A DNA stretch of 43,869 bases from Entamoeba histolytica HM-1:IMSS (Eukaryota; Evosea; Mastigamoebida; Endamoebidae), in assembly GCF_000208925.1 (NCBI RefSeq), contig NW_001914961.1:1-43869 (forward strand), in the 5' to 3' direction. The translations under genes were made by a program, and so were the position numbers. The notes below the pieces were generated by a model. The model was not told the DNA's origin and searched no databases. It worked only from the letters and a program-made list of their open reading frames with translations. Positions 1 to 8,524 of the stretch are shown here, piece by piece (the first letter of the stretch is position 1; every line of letters starts with the position of its first letter).

Positions 1-1
1 A

Positions 2-595
2 CAAACTTCATTGGGTAAATCTATTGATGACTTAAATTTACATCCTAATGGTTATATTTTATCTCAACCTCAAGCTTATACTCCTTTAGTTATTCCTAAA
101 GAAATTTGGAGACTTTGTGATTATGTACTTCCTTTTATGCATGACCCTACTTTTATTTCTTTATCACATCCTTCAATTGATTATGTTCCTATTTATTATG
201 AAATATTACATTCTCTTGATACTCATTCTTCTTTTAATCCTTCTTTAAATTATCATCGTGTTTTAGAATTCTTATTAATCTTTTTAGTAAATCTTAATGA
301 CTCTATTATTCCTTCTTCTTTATATGAACATGTTATTTTATCCGCTGATAAACCTGATGTTGAAATAGATAAATTCTTTATTAGAAATAATGCTTCTATT
401 CCAAATTCTCATTATAACCTTTTTATTTATTTACTATCTTTTATTAAAGAAATTCTTCGTCAAAATTCTTCTCTTCATCCAGAAGATCTTATCAAATACT
501 TTTCTTCTTCTTTTGTTCGTCCTAAAGATGGTTTTCGTCGTCAATGTGATTCTAAAACTATTGAACAATTTCTCTTAAAATTTATTAAAAAATGA
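2..595 (+). CDS. OCRL/INPP5B-type inositol 5-phosphatase, C-terminal RhoGAP-like domain (5' partial)
   Basis: The frame is open to the left edge, so only the last ~198 residues are present. They resemble the RhoGAP-like C-terminus of OCRL/INPP5B phosphoinositide 5-phosphatases: a VIPKEIWRLCDYV helix start, a central LEFLLIFLVNLNDSIIP segment matching the human pattern of a Leu-rich helix followed by the proline-containing loop, and the final F-HYNLFIYLLSFIKEILR type helix. In this family the domain is catalytically dead as a GAP and binds Rab/Rac-type GTPases, while the N-terminal half (outside the window) removes the 5-phosphate of PI(4,5)P2 at endosomes and Golgi. The stop is at 593-595, followed by a pyrimidine-rich 170-bp spacer. 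The family call rests on remembered motif resemblance. A stand-alone RhoGAP protein is the alternative, because the phosphatase part is not visible. Confidence 0.65.
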   Translation, partial: QTSLGKSIDDLNLHPNGYILSQPQAYTPLVIPKEIWRLCDYVLPFMHDPTFISLSHPSIDYVPIYYEILHSLDTHSSFNPSLNYHRVLEFLLIFLVNLNDSIIPSSLYEHVILSADKPDVEIDKFFIRNNASIPNSHYNLFIYLLSFIKEILRQNSSLHPEDLIKYFSSSFVRPKDGFRRQCDSKTIEQFLLKFIKK

Positions 596-767
596 CTTTT
601 ATTTTACTTCTTCTTTCTTTTTTTTTTCTTTTCATTAAATTTTCTTTGTTGTATCTTGTGTTTGTTGTTTTCTTCTTCTTTTTTTTATCTTTTAATATTT
701 ATCTACTTCTTTCTATTCATTTCTTTCTGTATGTTTTTATCTTTGACTTTAAAAATATCCTTTTTAA

Positions 768-2204
768 TTAATGACTTTGTTTAATGAGTTTCTCTAAACC
801 TTCTTTTCCATAACAAACATACAGTGCCATTTCTTCATCATTGTAATGGCAAGAAACAGATTCTAACTGTTTAATAACACACATATCATGAACTTTTCTA
901 AGCGGAGACCTGAAAGAAGCAAAATGGATATTTCTGAATTTAAGTACAATTGCCAAATCTCCATAGTTCCTATAAAGAATTTCACCAACTACCCTTCCAA
1001 CAAACTCACCAAGAATACGAATGATATCATCTCCACCACTGTCTCCTTGTTTTGTATATCCTTTTAATGATGGAAGGAGTATTTTTTGTGTGACCATTTT
1101 CAAATTAAGACAATCCTTAATGATTTGTTCTTTAGGATAGAAACAGCTATCAAAGGAAGAGTCTGTACCTTTGCAAACATTATCAAATTGGTCAAATGTT
1201 AAATTAGTATTGATCCGAATAATTGTTTTGCCTATTCTTACTTTTTGAATACATTGTCTTGTTAAATCAATATTAAAAAGAACAGAAAATGCAGAACATA
1301 TTTTACCTTTATTTAAAGATAATGACTCACTCTTTTTTTTATCAAATAAATTTCCAGAATTACCTTCTCGTTTGCCATTAATTATGTCTGATATTTGTTG
1401 AGCGGTTATTTCATCAGTAAAATCTATACAATGAATACCAATTTCTATTTCATTTTGTGCAACAAAACAAATATGAAGAGCATCATCTCTCATTTTTGTT
1501 TCTTTATTATCTATAGTAAATACTCTTCTATTTCTAAGATCAAAATGAATTCCATCATTTTCTGGTTCAACACAATATATTATATTTGAGTCTGGAGTAC
1601 ATAATTGTGTGTTTTGTTGAGTTATATCATCACACATAATTATAATTGTTTCTGAATCATCCATTTCATTTGCTTTACTTTTTTCTTTTGTTTGTTTGTA
1701 TTGAATAATAGATTCCACCTCAAAAATTTGTTCTCTTCGTTTGAACCTACCTTTAACTCGATGAAAATTAGTATCTGAATTGTTTATTTTACATACAGGT
1801 ATTCGTTTATCATCACAAAAAAACATTCTATGTTCTATATATCCTGTACATTCTATATCTTGAGTATTATGAATTGAATCAACTTTTCCTACAGCAACTA
1901 TTGTCCTGCCATTAACTTGTTGAATTAATTGAATTAATTGAATAATGTTTGTTATTTGAATTTGAGGAAGAAACATTTTAAAATTGTCATTTGGTTTTGT
2001 ACTTTGAATGATATTTCCAGTGATAAGGTCAATCACCTCCCAGTAATTTGGACTTAAAATACTAATACTAACTTCATCACCATCTAATGCTCCATTACAA
2101 TATAATTTAGGAATAATGATATTAACAATTTGATTTTGAATCATAATAGAACAATATGTTTTAGAATAGTTATATCGAAATATTCCATGAATTGATTGGT
2201 TCAT
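768..2204 (-). CDS. RNB-family (DIS3L2/RRP44-like) protein with a degenerate active site
   Basis: 478 residues in one exon. Residues ~31-57 (NGALDGDEV...W) and ~99-125 look like the two cold-shock domains that precede the RNB domain of DIS3L2. Residues 228-241 (VFTIDNKETKMRDDA) align with the RNB catalytic segment TIDPxTARDLDDA, followed by IGIHCIDFTDEI for VGVHIADVT. The second catalytic Asp is Met238, although Asp232, Asp240 and Asp241 remain. Residues 304-338 match the AFSV...GKTIIR strand pair, and 427-440 (HFASFRSPLRKVHD) match the HFTSPIRRYAD signature with its first Arg kept and the RY changed to KV. The part between these is far shorter than in active enzymes and there is no S1 domain. 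Family enzymes are processive 3'-5' exoribonucleases. This one is probably a pseudoenzyme or RNA-binding relative, in the manner of yeast Ssd1. It lies 97 bp downstream of HSP90 on the same strand. Confidence 0.7.
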   Translation of the reverse strand: MNQSIHGIFRYNYSKTYCSIMIQNQIVNIIIPKLYCNGALDGDEVSISILSPNYWEVIDLITGNIIQSTKPNDNFKMFLPQIQITNIIQLIQLIQQVNGRTIVAVGKVDSIHNTQDIECTGYIEHRMFFCDDKRIPVCKINNSDTNFHRVKGRFKRREQIFEVESIIQYKQTKEKSKANEMDDSETIIIMCDDITQQNTQLCTPDSNIIYCVEPENDGIHFDLRNRRVFTIDNKETKMRDDALHICFVAQNEIEIGIHCIDFTDEITAQQISDIINGKREGNSGNLFDKKKSESLSLNKGKICSAFSVLFNIDLTRQCIQKVRIGKTIIRINTNLTFDQFDNVCKGTDSSFDSCFYPKEQIIKDCLNLKMVTQKILLPSLKGYTKQGDSGGDDIIRILGEFVGRVVGEILYRNYGDLAIVLKFRNIHFASFRSPLRKVHDMCVIKQLESVSCHYNDEEMALYVCYGKEGLEKLIKQSH

Positions 2205-2301
2205 TAATTGTAATTTATTAGTTTCTTTTAAAAAAGAATTTGTTATGTTTAAAAAAATAATAAAAACAAGTTGTTTTTTTTTGAAAGTAATTCAATTCAA
2301 T

Positions 2302-4437
2302 TTAGAGTTCATTCTTTTGATTAACAATATCATCAACTCCAACAGTCTTTTCTTCCTTTTCTTCTTTCTTTTCTACTTCTTCAATTTCAGAAAGTTCCTT
2401 TTCAATCATTCTTTGAACCCATTGAGCATATTCGTTAGAGTCAGTGACAGTATATCCAGATTGAATCAATGCTGTATTATACATTCCTTTAACAAATTCG
2501 ATTGCTTGTTCTTTCTTATCTTCTTTAATTAACATATTAATTTTTATAATAATGTCGTGTTCTCCATTAATGATTAAGACTCTTTTAATATTCTCTAAAT
2601 TAAAGTCTTTCTTATTAGCAGTTGCATGTGCCTTAATAAGTTTTTCCATATTAGCAGTTAATCCATCTTTACCTGAAATAACTACACCAGCAACATTTCC
2701 AAGTTTATTTGAGACTTCAACCTTACTTATTTCTTTTATATTTTCTTGAATAAATTCTTTTAACTCATCATATTCTTTATCATCATTCTCTACTCCAAAA
2801 CCGTCTTTACCAAGATCAACAAGTGTCTTTCCTTCAAAAGTATTAATACTTCTACTTGCTGCTTCATCAACTGGGTCTGTCATATAAATAACTTCATATC
2901 CTGCATTAACTGCTGATTGTGCAACAGGAGAATTCTTAGCTTCTTCTAATGAATCAGCACAAACATAATAAATTTCTGTTTGATTCTCTTTTAATCTTCC
3001 AATGTAATCTTGGAATGACATAGTTTCATTTCCAGAAATTGAAGAATGATACCTTAACAATTTAGCAATTCTTCCTCTATTTGGTACATCAGTAATAGCA
3101 CCAATCTTCATTTGAACTGAATATTCTTTCATAAATGCCTCAAAGACAGTTGAATTATTTTCACTAAGGTCTTGAATAAGTTGAAGAACTTTTCTAACTA
3201 CCTTTCTCTTAATTCTGTCAATATGTCTATTTTCTTGAATTAATTCTCTTCCAACATTTAATGGAAGATCATCTGAATCAATAACACCTCTAATGAAAGT
3301 CAAATAATCTGGTAATGTAGTGTAAAAATCTCCTGAAACAAAAACTCTTCTAACATATAATCTAAGCATTTGTTTTAATTTTTCTGGATCTTTAGGAGCA
3401 AATGGATTAGGTCCTTCAGCTGGGATATATAATAATGCTCTAAAGACTGAATCACCTTCTGTATTAAAATGTATTTTTGCTAATGGGTCTTTAGTATCTT
3501 TAGTTAATGCTTTATAAAATTGATTATACTCTTCATCAGTAACATCACTTCTCATCCAAATAGGTTTATTAACATTAATAGCTTCCCATGAAGTAATATT
3601 TTTTGTTATAAATTTATGTTTAACTTCAACATTCTTTAATTCTTCTTCAATAAGTTCTTCTTCTGTTTTACTTGTTTCTCCTTCTTCAATTCTTTTCTTT
3701 GCTTTTTCTTGGGCTTCTTGTTTCATAGCTTCAGTATCTTCAACTTCTTCTTCTTCTTTTTTAGTAATTTCCATTTCAATTGGGAATTGAATAAACTCAC
3801 TGTATTTCTTAACAAGATCTTTTAACACATTAATATCCAAGAAATATTTGTCTTTTAATTCTAAAATAATTTTAGTTCCTTGTTCTTCCATTGGAACTTC
3901 ATCTTCTTTTAATTCTCTAACAACAAAACCTTCACCATTACTTTCCCAAGCATAACTTTCTTCTAATCCAGCTTTACGTGAAATAACTGTAACATTTTCT
4001 GCTACAAGGAATGAAGAATAAAATCCAACACCAAATTGTCCAATCAAATTTTTATGATCTTCTGTTGATTCTAATTTCTTTATAAATTCTGCTGTACCAG
4101 ATTTTGCAATAGTACCAAGATTCTTACCTAATTCTTCTTTTGTCATTCCAATTCCATTGTCGATAATATAAATAGATCCTTTAGCAGCATCAATACCAAT
4201 TCTAATTTTAAAAGAACTTGGATCAATGTTTAGACTCTTATCGGTAATACAAAGAAATCTTAATTTATCAATAGCATCAGATGCATTTGAAATTAATTCT
4301 CTAAGGAAAATTTCCTTATTAGTATATAATGAATGAATAATAAGATGCATCAATCGTGAAACTTCTACATCAAAATTTTTTTTCTCTTGTGCAGACACTC
4401 CTAATAACAACAATAAGAGAGTGACAAAAACTAACAT
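2302..4437 (-). CDS. endoplasmic reticulum HSP90 (GRP94-like chaperone)
   Basis: 711 residues. Residues 1-17 form a typical signal peptide (Leu-run, cleavage near VSA-Q) and the protein ends in KNEL, a variant of the KDEL ER-retention signal, so it acts in the ER lumen. The N-terminal ATPase domain has ELISNASDAIDKLRF with the catalytic Glu and Asn51, DNGIGM (Asp93), GTIAKSGT and GQFGVGFYS (133-141). A Glu/Lys-rich charged linker follows at ~225-275. The middle domain contains the family segment around GVIDSDDLPLNVGRELIQ. The C-terminal dimerisation domain is complete, with an acidic tail. HSP90s use ATP to remodel client proteins, and the GRP94 type folds secreted and surface proteins. The length is a little shorter than animal GRP94. 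The start is the only ATG that gives a signal peptide, and it has promoter words directly upstream. Confidence 0.96.
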   Translation of the reverse strand: MLVFVTLLLLLLGVSAQEKKNFDVEVSRLMHLIIHSLYTNKEIFLRELISNASDAIDKLRFLCITDKSLNIDPSSFKIRIGIDAAKGSIYIIDNGIGMTKEELGKNLGTIAKSGTAEFIKKLESTEDHKNLIGQFGVGFYSSFLVAENVTVISRKAGLEESYAWESNGEGFVVRELKEDEVPMEEQGTKIILELKDKYFLDINVLKDLVKKYSEFIQFPIEMEITKKEEEEVEDTEAMKQEAQEKAKKRIEEGETSKTEEELIEEELKNVEVKHKFITKNITSWEAINVNKPIWMRSDVTDEEYNQFYKALTKDTKDPLAKIHFNTEGDSVFRALLYIPAEGPNPFAPKDPEKLKQMLRLYVRRVFVSGDFYTTLPDYLTFIRGVIDSDDLPLNVGRELIQENRHIDRIKRKVVRKVLQLIQDLSENNSTVFEAFMKEYSVQMKIGAITDVPNRGRIAKLLRYHSSISGNETMSFQDYIGRLKENQTEIYYVCADSLEEAKNSPVAQSAVNAGYEVIYMTDPVDEAASRSINTFEGKTLVDLGKDGFGVENDDKEYDELKEFIQENIKEISKVEVSNKLGNVAGVVISGKDGLTANMEKLIKAHATANKKDFNLENIKRVLIINGEHDIIIKINMLIKEDKKEQAIEFVKGMYNTALIQSGYTVTDSNEYAQWVQRMIEKELSEIEEVEKKEEKEEKTVGVDDIVNQKNEL

Positions 4438-4457
4438 TTCCTCTTAATATATTTTTT

Positions 4458-4477
4458 AAGTTCTTCAACTTTAAATA
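4458..4477 (-). promoter_or_regulatory. HSP90 core promoter (TATTTAAAG and GAACTT words)
   Basis: Reading the minus strand toward the ATG at 4437, TATTTAAAG (4477-4469) is followed by GAACTT (4463-4458). These match the Entamoeba TATA-like element (GTATTTAAA-G/C) and the GAAC element, and lie 20-40 bp before the start codon as expected for the very short 5' leaders of this genus. The motif matches are seen; function is inferred. Confidence 0.55.
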
Positions 4478-4943
4478 AGTTTCTCTTATATTATCCACAT
4501 ACCAATGACGTGTCATGTTTAACTATTTCAATGGTTTTATTTACTATTTTTTATAATTTTACAAAAAAAAATAATGAAAGAAGATATGCTCTGATATTTT
4601 CATTAATCAACAAAAGAATCATATTATGTTATATATATCAAAAATAATATAAATTTTTTTGATATAGAATAAAAGATTAAAAATAGCATAAATTAACAAA
4701 AAAGTAATAAATTTTTGTTGTTTTTAGGAGTTGTTTTTATGAAACAAAACAACCTCCAAAACATATTTATAGACATTCTTTTTATTTTTTGTTGGAATTT
4801 GAAAAACAACAAAATACCAAAGTGTGTGAGAAACATTTATTTTTTTTTAACTACAACAACAAAGAGTTGGTTAAAAAAGAGTTACAAAGAATGATACCTG
4901 TCATAAACCAAATAAATTAGTAATAAAAATGTGTGTATAAACA
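4478..4943. other. AT-rich intergenic region upstream of HSP90
   Basis: No coding frame is seen. The one structure is an imperfect inverted repeat: GGAGTTGTTTT at 4727-4737 and AAAACAACCTCC at 4746-4757, 11 bp of stem with one bulged C and an 8-nt loop. It lies 290-320 bp upstream of the HSP90 start and could be an upstream element or part of the 3' region of neighbouring transcripts. Confidence 0.4.
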
Positions 4944-5519
4944 TTAAGAAGAAAAAACTACGATAGACTGATTTCCTTGTAATAGAGAATGTATCATTGG
5001 GTCATTTCTTTCAATGATAGTATTCCCATCACCTTCAGCACATTTTTCATATAAATATTGATTAATCTTCATTCCAATTTGAGTTATTTGTTGTCTAGAA
5101 TAAGCCTTACGTCCTTTAAAATACATAACATTAACAGTCTCTGCTATTGCAGATTTATTTTTTCCAGTTGTTTTACTTGTTCTAAATGTAAATCCAAACT
5201 CATTTAGAATATCACTTAAAAGATGAAGAACTTCTGTAACTTTATTTGTTTCATATCTTCTAATAGCAGTCTTTTCTCTTAATCCATTAGAAAGATCTAA
5301 TTTCATCATTTCTTTACATCTTCGTTCAATTAAGTCACTAATTGCAATTTGATCATCTCCTGAGAATTTTAATGAATTTACTGTTACAAGTTGTTGAGTA
5401 ACAATAGCTTTTTTAATTGGTTTTTGAATAATCATAGAACTAGATTGGTTTAAAATTCCAAGAAAAAGAGCTTGTTGGTATACTTGGTAATTTCTCATTT
5501 CACGATATACAGTTGACAT
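4944..5519 (-). CDS. hypothetical helical protein, 191 aa
   Basis: I do not recognise this protein. It has 191 residues, no signal peptide and no membrane segment. It is Gln-rich near the N-terminus (YREMRNYQVYQQALF), has a basic central part (FTFRTSKTTGKNKSA, YFKGRKAYSRQQ), and looks mostly helical by residue pattern. The basic middle and short size would fit a nucleic-acid-binding or regulatory protein, but no named domain can be seen. Coding use is typical (AGA, TTA, ATT rich) and the frame is uninterrupted. The start is the first ATG of the frame, preceded by AT-rich spacer. It is likely real because of its length in DNA this poor in G+C, where random frames close quickly. Confidence 0.7.
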   Translation of the reverse strand: MSTVYREMRNYQVYQQALFLGILNQSSSMIIQKPIKKAIVTQQLVTVNSLKFSGDDQIAISDLIERRCKEMMKLDLSNGLREKTAIRRYETNKVTEVLHLLSDILNEFGFTFRTSKTTGKNKSAIAETVNVMYFKGRKAYSRQQITQIGMKINQYLYEKCAEGDGNTIIERNDPMIHSLLQGNQSIVVFSS

Positions 5520-6052
5520 AGACTGATTATTAAAAAGATTGTTGTTCTAATTTAAATATGACTGTGTTTTTTATATTGTTAGGAGTATTCTATCTACTTT
5601 CTTTCAAACCATTTGTTTTATTTTTATCAATTTCTTTATAATTTTATAATTCAATCAAAAGATGGTTTTAATCTAAAAGACATAAACTCATCTTTTGAAA
5701 CAGACTGAATTGAAAAAGAGTTATGAAAATTACCTCAAAAACTGAAGCAAAAATTCCATTTATAGAACTGTTGGTATATTTTTATTATTTCTTTAAAAAT
5801 AAAAAGATAAACAAATAGGAAGTTTTGTTATACAAAAGTAATAAAAAACCAAAAAAATAGAATGATTATGGTAACATAAAATTTTATGAGATTGACCTTT
5901 AAGTGTAAGTAATATTTCTCATTTTATTATTTGAAAACTCATGCCTCATTTGTTACAACTATAATTGTAAAATTTCAAAAGATTTTACTTAACAAAAAAA
6001 AATTAATACTTCTTTATTAAATTTAATAGGAAATAAATAACAATTATTTAAG
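5520..6052. other. intergenic, no gene seen
   Basis: About 530 bp of AT-rich sequence with no convincing frame, RNA gene or repeat. It lies upstream of the 4944-5519 gene and downstream of the 6053-6952 gene. Confidence 0.5.
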
Positions 6053-6952
6053 TTAGTGAGATTTCATAATAGTGTTTTTCATTAATTTAAATGTATCATC
6101 AGAAAGATTATTAAGATCAAATTTAACAGTTTCGTCAGCATTTGCGTCAATAATGTTTTTAAGTTCTAAAAGTTGACTTCCATTCATATTCATCATTTTT
6201 TGAACAACGTTTCGAAGTTCGTCATTACTTCTTTCTGGAATTGATTCATCAACAGTATCCAATAATGCTGAATTTATAGGTGGTGGTTGAAAAGATGAAC
6301 TGTCATCAACCTTTTTACTCTTTTTTATTTTATTCTTTTTAAAAAAGAATGGGTCTTTAAAATCTTTTCGTTCAATTTTATCTATTGGTTCAGGTGAGAT
6401 AAGTTCAATTGAATCTTTAAGTTCTTCTGTTAATTTTGCAATCTCTTTTTCTATCTCATCTTTTCTATTAATCAAAAATGTTTTTTCACTTTTAAGGTCA
6501 TCAAGAGTTTTGTATTTATCTTCCATAATAATACGTTTTGCAAATTTCCCAATGAGATTTTCAATCTTCTTCTTTTTTAATGTCGTTTCTCCATCAAGAA
6601 GACCTCTTCCTTCTCTTCTTCTTTCTTTACTATTATCATCAGGCATAATATATTGAATTTCAAATTCTTTCACTGAATCAAGACACATTTGTGCAACTGC
6701 TGCTGTTGGAGTTCCTTCTCCATACGCTTCAATAAGATTAGTAAATAATTCTTTATATTCACTTACAACAGATCCATCATTTCGTTCAGTGATTTCATCA
6801 ATTTGTCTTTTAACATCCATATTGTCATCAAAAAATGATAAATAACAATTTTTTTGTAAATATTTAAACAGTTCATTTGCAAGAAAATCACATGTTTTAA
6901 TTGTATCCAAATCACTTAACATCCTCACTTGTTTTTCTCTTTTTAATGACAT
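6053..6952 (-). CDS. BET-like protein: degraded bromodomain plus C-terminal NET domain
   Basis: The chosen start at 6952 gives 299 residues. The frame continues to an ATG at 7048, but those 32 residues are low-complexity and hydrophobic/basic. Residues ~18-105 follow the helical pattern of BET bromodomains: IKTCDFLANELFKYL resembles the first helix, DVKRQI the helix before the Y-rich loop, and EYKELFTNLIEAY...AVAQMCLDSVKEFEIQYIMPDD the last two helices, including the FEFRYAKMPD-like end. The ZA loop that forms the acetyl-lysine pocket is largely missing, and the conserved Asn after Tyr is Gly78. The middle has a basic stretch (RRREGRG, LKKKK) and a coiled coil (~160-205). Residues ~242-296 fit a NET (extra-terminal) domain, ending FDLNNLSDDTFKLM. 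Known BET proteins read acetylated histones and recruit partners through NET. This one probably keeps only the recruiting role. Family assignment is by eye. Confidence 0.6.
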   Translation of the reverse strand: MSLKREKQVRMLSDLDTIKTCDFLANELFKYLQKNCYLSFFDDNMDVKRQIDEITERNDGSVVSEYKELFTNLIEAYGEGTPTAAVAQMCLDSVKEFEIQYIMPDDNSKERRREGRGLLDGETTLKKKKIENLIGKFAKRIIMEDKYKTLDDLKSEKTFLINRKDEIEKEIAKLTEELKDSIELISPEPIDKIERKDFKDPFFFKKNKIKKSKKVDDSSSFQPPPINSALLDTVDESIPERSNDELRNVVQKMMNMNGSQLLELKNIIDANADETVKFDLNNLSDDTFKLMKNTIMKSH

Positions 6953-7608
6953 TTTTGTGTAAAATGATAAAAATGTTATATTTTTTTCAGTTATTCTTTT
7001 ATTTTTTATTTTTGTCAAAATAAACACAAATATTTTATTCAAAACCATTATTTATCTTTTTCTAATAATTCTTTTAGTTGTAACAAACCATGTTTAAAAT
7101 TAAATAGTTTGTTTTTATTCTAATTGAATTTTGTATGTTTTTAATATGATTGAGTCAAGAACATTTTCTTGTTAATAAAAAAACATTCTTTTTAAATTTG
7201 AAATAACTCATTAAATTATGAGTTTCTTATCAATTAATTATTATTAATTCAATTCTTTGTTTTATTGAAAGTGTTAATTAAATATAATAATTCATATAAA
7301 AACAAATAAAAAGTAATATAAAACATAATAATTTAAAAATATTCTTAAAACATTCACTTTTCATTATCACAATACTTATTTTTAATAAAGTGAGATATTT
7401 ATTTCTTAAATCTATTTAGTTTTTGTTCATAAATTTCAGTAACTCTAAATATGTTATGATAATTGAAATAAATGGTTCATAACAAAAATAATACTCAATT
7501 ACAACGAAGTATTATATTTAACAAAAAGAATAAAAACATTATTCAAGAAATTTTAAAATTCTAAAAATCAAAATATATGAAAAAAACTAAAATGAACAAA
7601 ACTTAGCA
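6953..7608. other. divergent intergenic region, no gene seen
   Basis: About 650 bp between two divergent genes, extremely A+T-rich. An open stretch at 6953-7048 in frame with the BET-like gene reads as an AT-rich artefact. No RNA gene or clear promoter word was found. Confidence 0.5.
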
Positions 7609-8400
7609 ATGGAAATAGTTCCCATAAATGATAACAATCATGTCACTCCAGGAGATGAGATTTTTTATGAAGAAGGATGTATTCCAGGAAATGGAATTCT
7701 AGTTGAAGGAAGTGAATTTATATCTTGTGTACATGGTACAGTAGAACGAATTAATAAACTTGTTTGTGTAAACCCAATAAGGGCTCGATATTCTGGGAAT
7801 GTGGGGGATGTTGTTGTAGGAAGGATAGTATCAGTTGGAGTTGGATTTTGGAAAGTCGACATTAATGGAAAGAATACTGGATTATTACAAATTTCATCAA
7901 TTAATCTTCCAGATGGGATTCAACGAAGAAGAACAGAGATTGATAATTTGAATATTAAAACGTTTTTTGATGTTAATGAATTAATTTGTGCTGAAGTTCA
8001 AAGTATGAATGGACAAAGTTGTATTCAATTACATACAAGAAATGAACGATATGGTAAATTAAATGAAGGGATATTAATACAAGTTCATCCATCATTAATA
8101 AAGAGATGTAAATCACATATTACATTATTTAAAAATGGGATTAAATTTATTTGTGGAATGAATGGATATATTTTTATTAGCCTAAATAATGAGAGTGATT
8201 ATTCAAATGTTGGATTTGAAAGAGTTGCTCGTGTTGCAAATTGTGTAACTATATTACAAAATAAAACAATGCATATTAATGGTCCTATTGTTGAACATTT
8301 ATCTGAAGAAACTGTAGGTTTAGGAATTCCTGTAAGTTTAATGTTACTCAAGAAAAATCAAGAATTAATTATTGCAAAATACGTTGAAGAAATGTCTTAA
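7609..8400 (+). CDS. RRP4: RNA exosome cap subunit RRP4
   Basis: 263 residues. The N-terminal domain has VTPGDEI...GNGIL, followed by an S1 domain with GDVVVGRIVSV and WKVDINGKNTGLLQISSINL, then the family-typical RRRTE...AEVQ and LHTRNERYGKL segments. A KH-like domain ends with ICGMNGYIFIS, the GxNGxIW-type motif of RRP4. RRP4 sits on the cap of the RNA exosome and guides RNA into the barrel for 3'-5' decay and rRNA processing in nucleus and cytoplasm. Length is slightly below animal EXOSC2 (about 290). The ATG follows an AAAACTTAGCA leader. Another exosome-type family, RNB, lies nearby at 768-2204, but the two genes are not in an obvious unit. Confidence 0.93.
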   Translation: MEIVPINDNNHVTPGDEIFYEEGCIPGNGILVEGSEFISCVHGTVERINKLVCVNPIRARYSGNVGDVVVGRIVSVGVGFWKVDINGKNTGLLQISSINLPDGIQRRRTEIDNLNIKTFFDVNELICAEVQSMNGQSCIQLHTRNERYGKLNEGILIQVHPSLIKRCKSHITLFKNGIKFICGMNGYIFISLNNESDYSNVGFERVARVANCVTILQNKTMHINGPIVEHLSEETVGLGIPVSLMLLKKNQELIIAKYVEEMS

Positions 8401-8524
8401 GAATAGTATTTTACTTGAAGTAAATTGAATGAATTTTTTATTTTATTTTCATATTAACTCTTTGATAAATAAGAAAAATAATATTAATTGTTAGAGATTA
8501 TCTCAATAATCCATTGAACAAAAA

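Noticed and set aside
6953..7048. In-frame N-terminal extension of the BET-like gene to an ATG at 7048
   Set aside because: The extra 32 residues are low-complexity Lys/Ile/Phe-rich and read like AT-rich non-coding DNA. Entamoeba leaders are short and a clean ATG exists at 6952.
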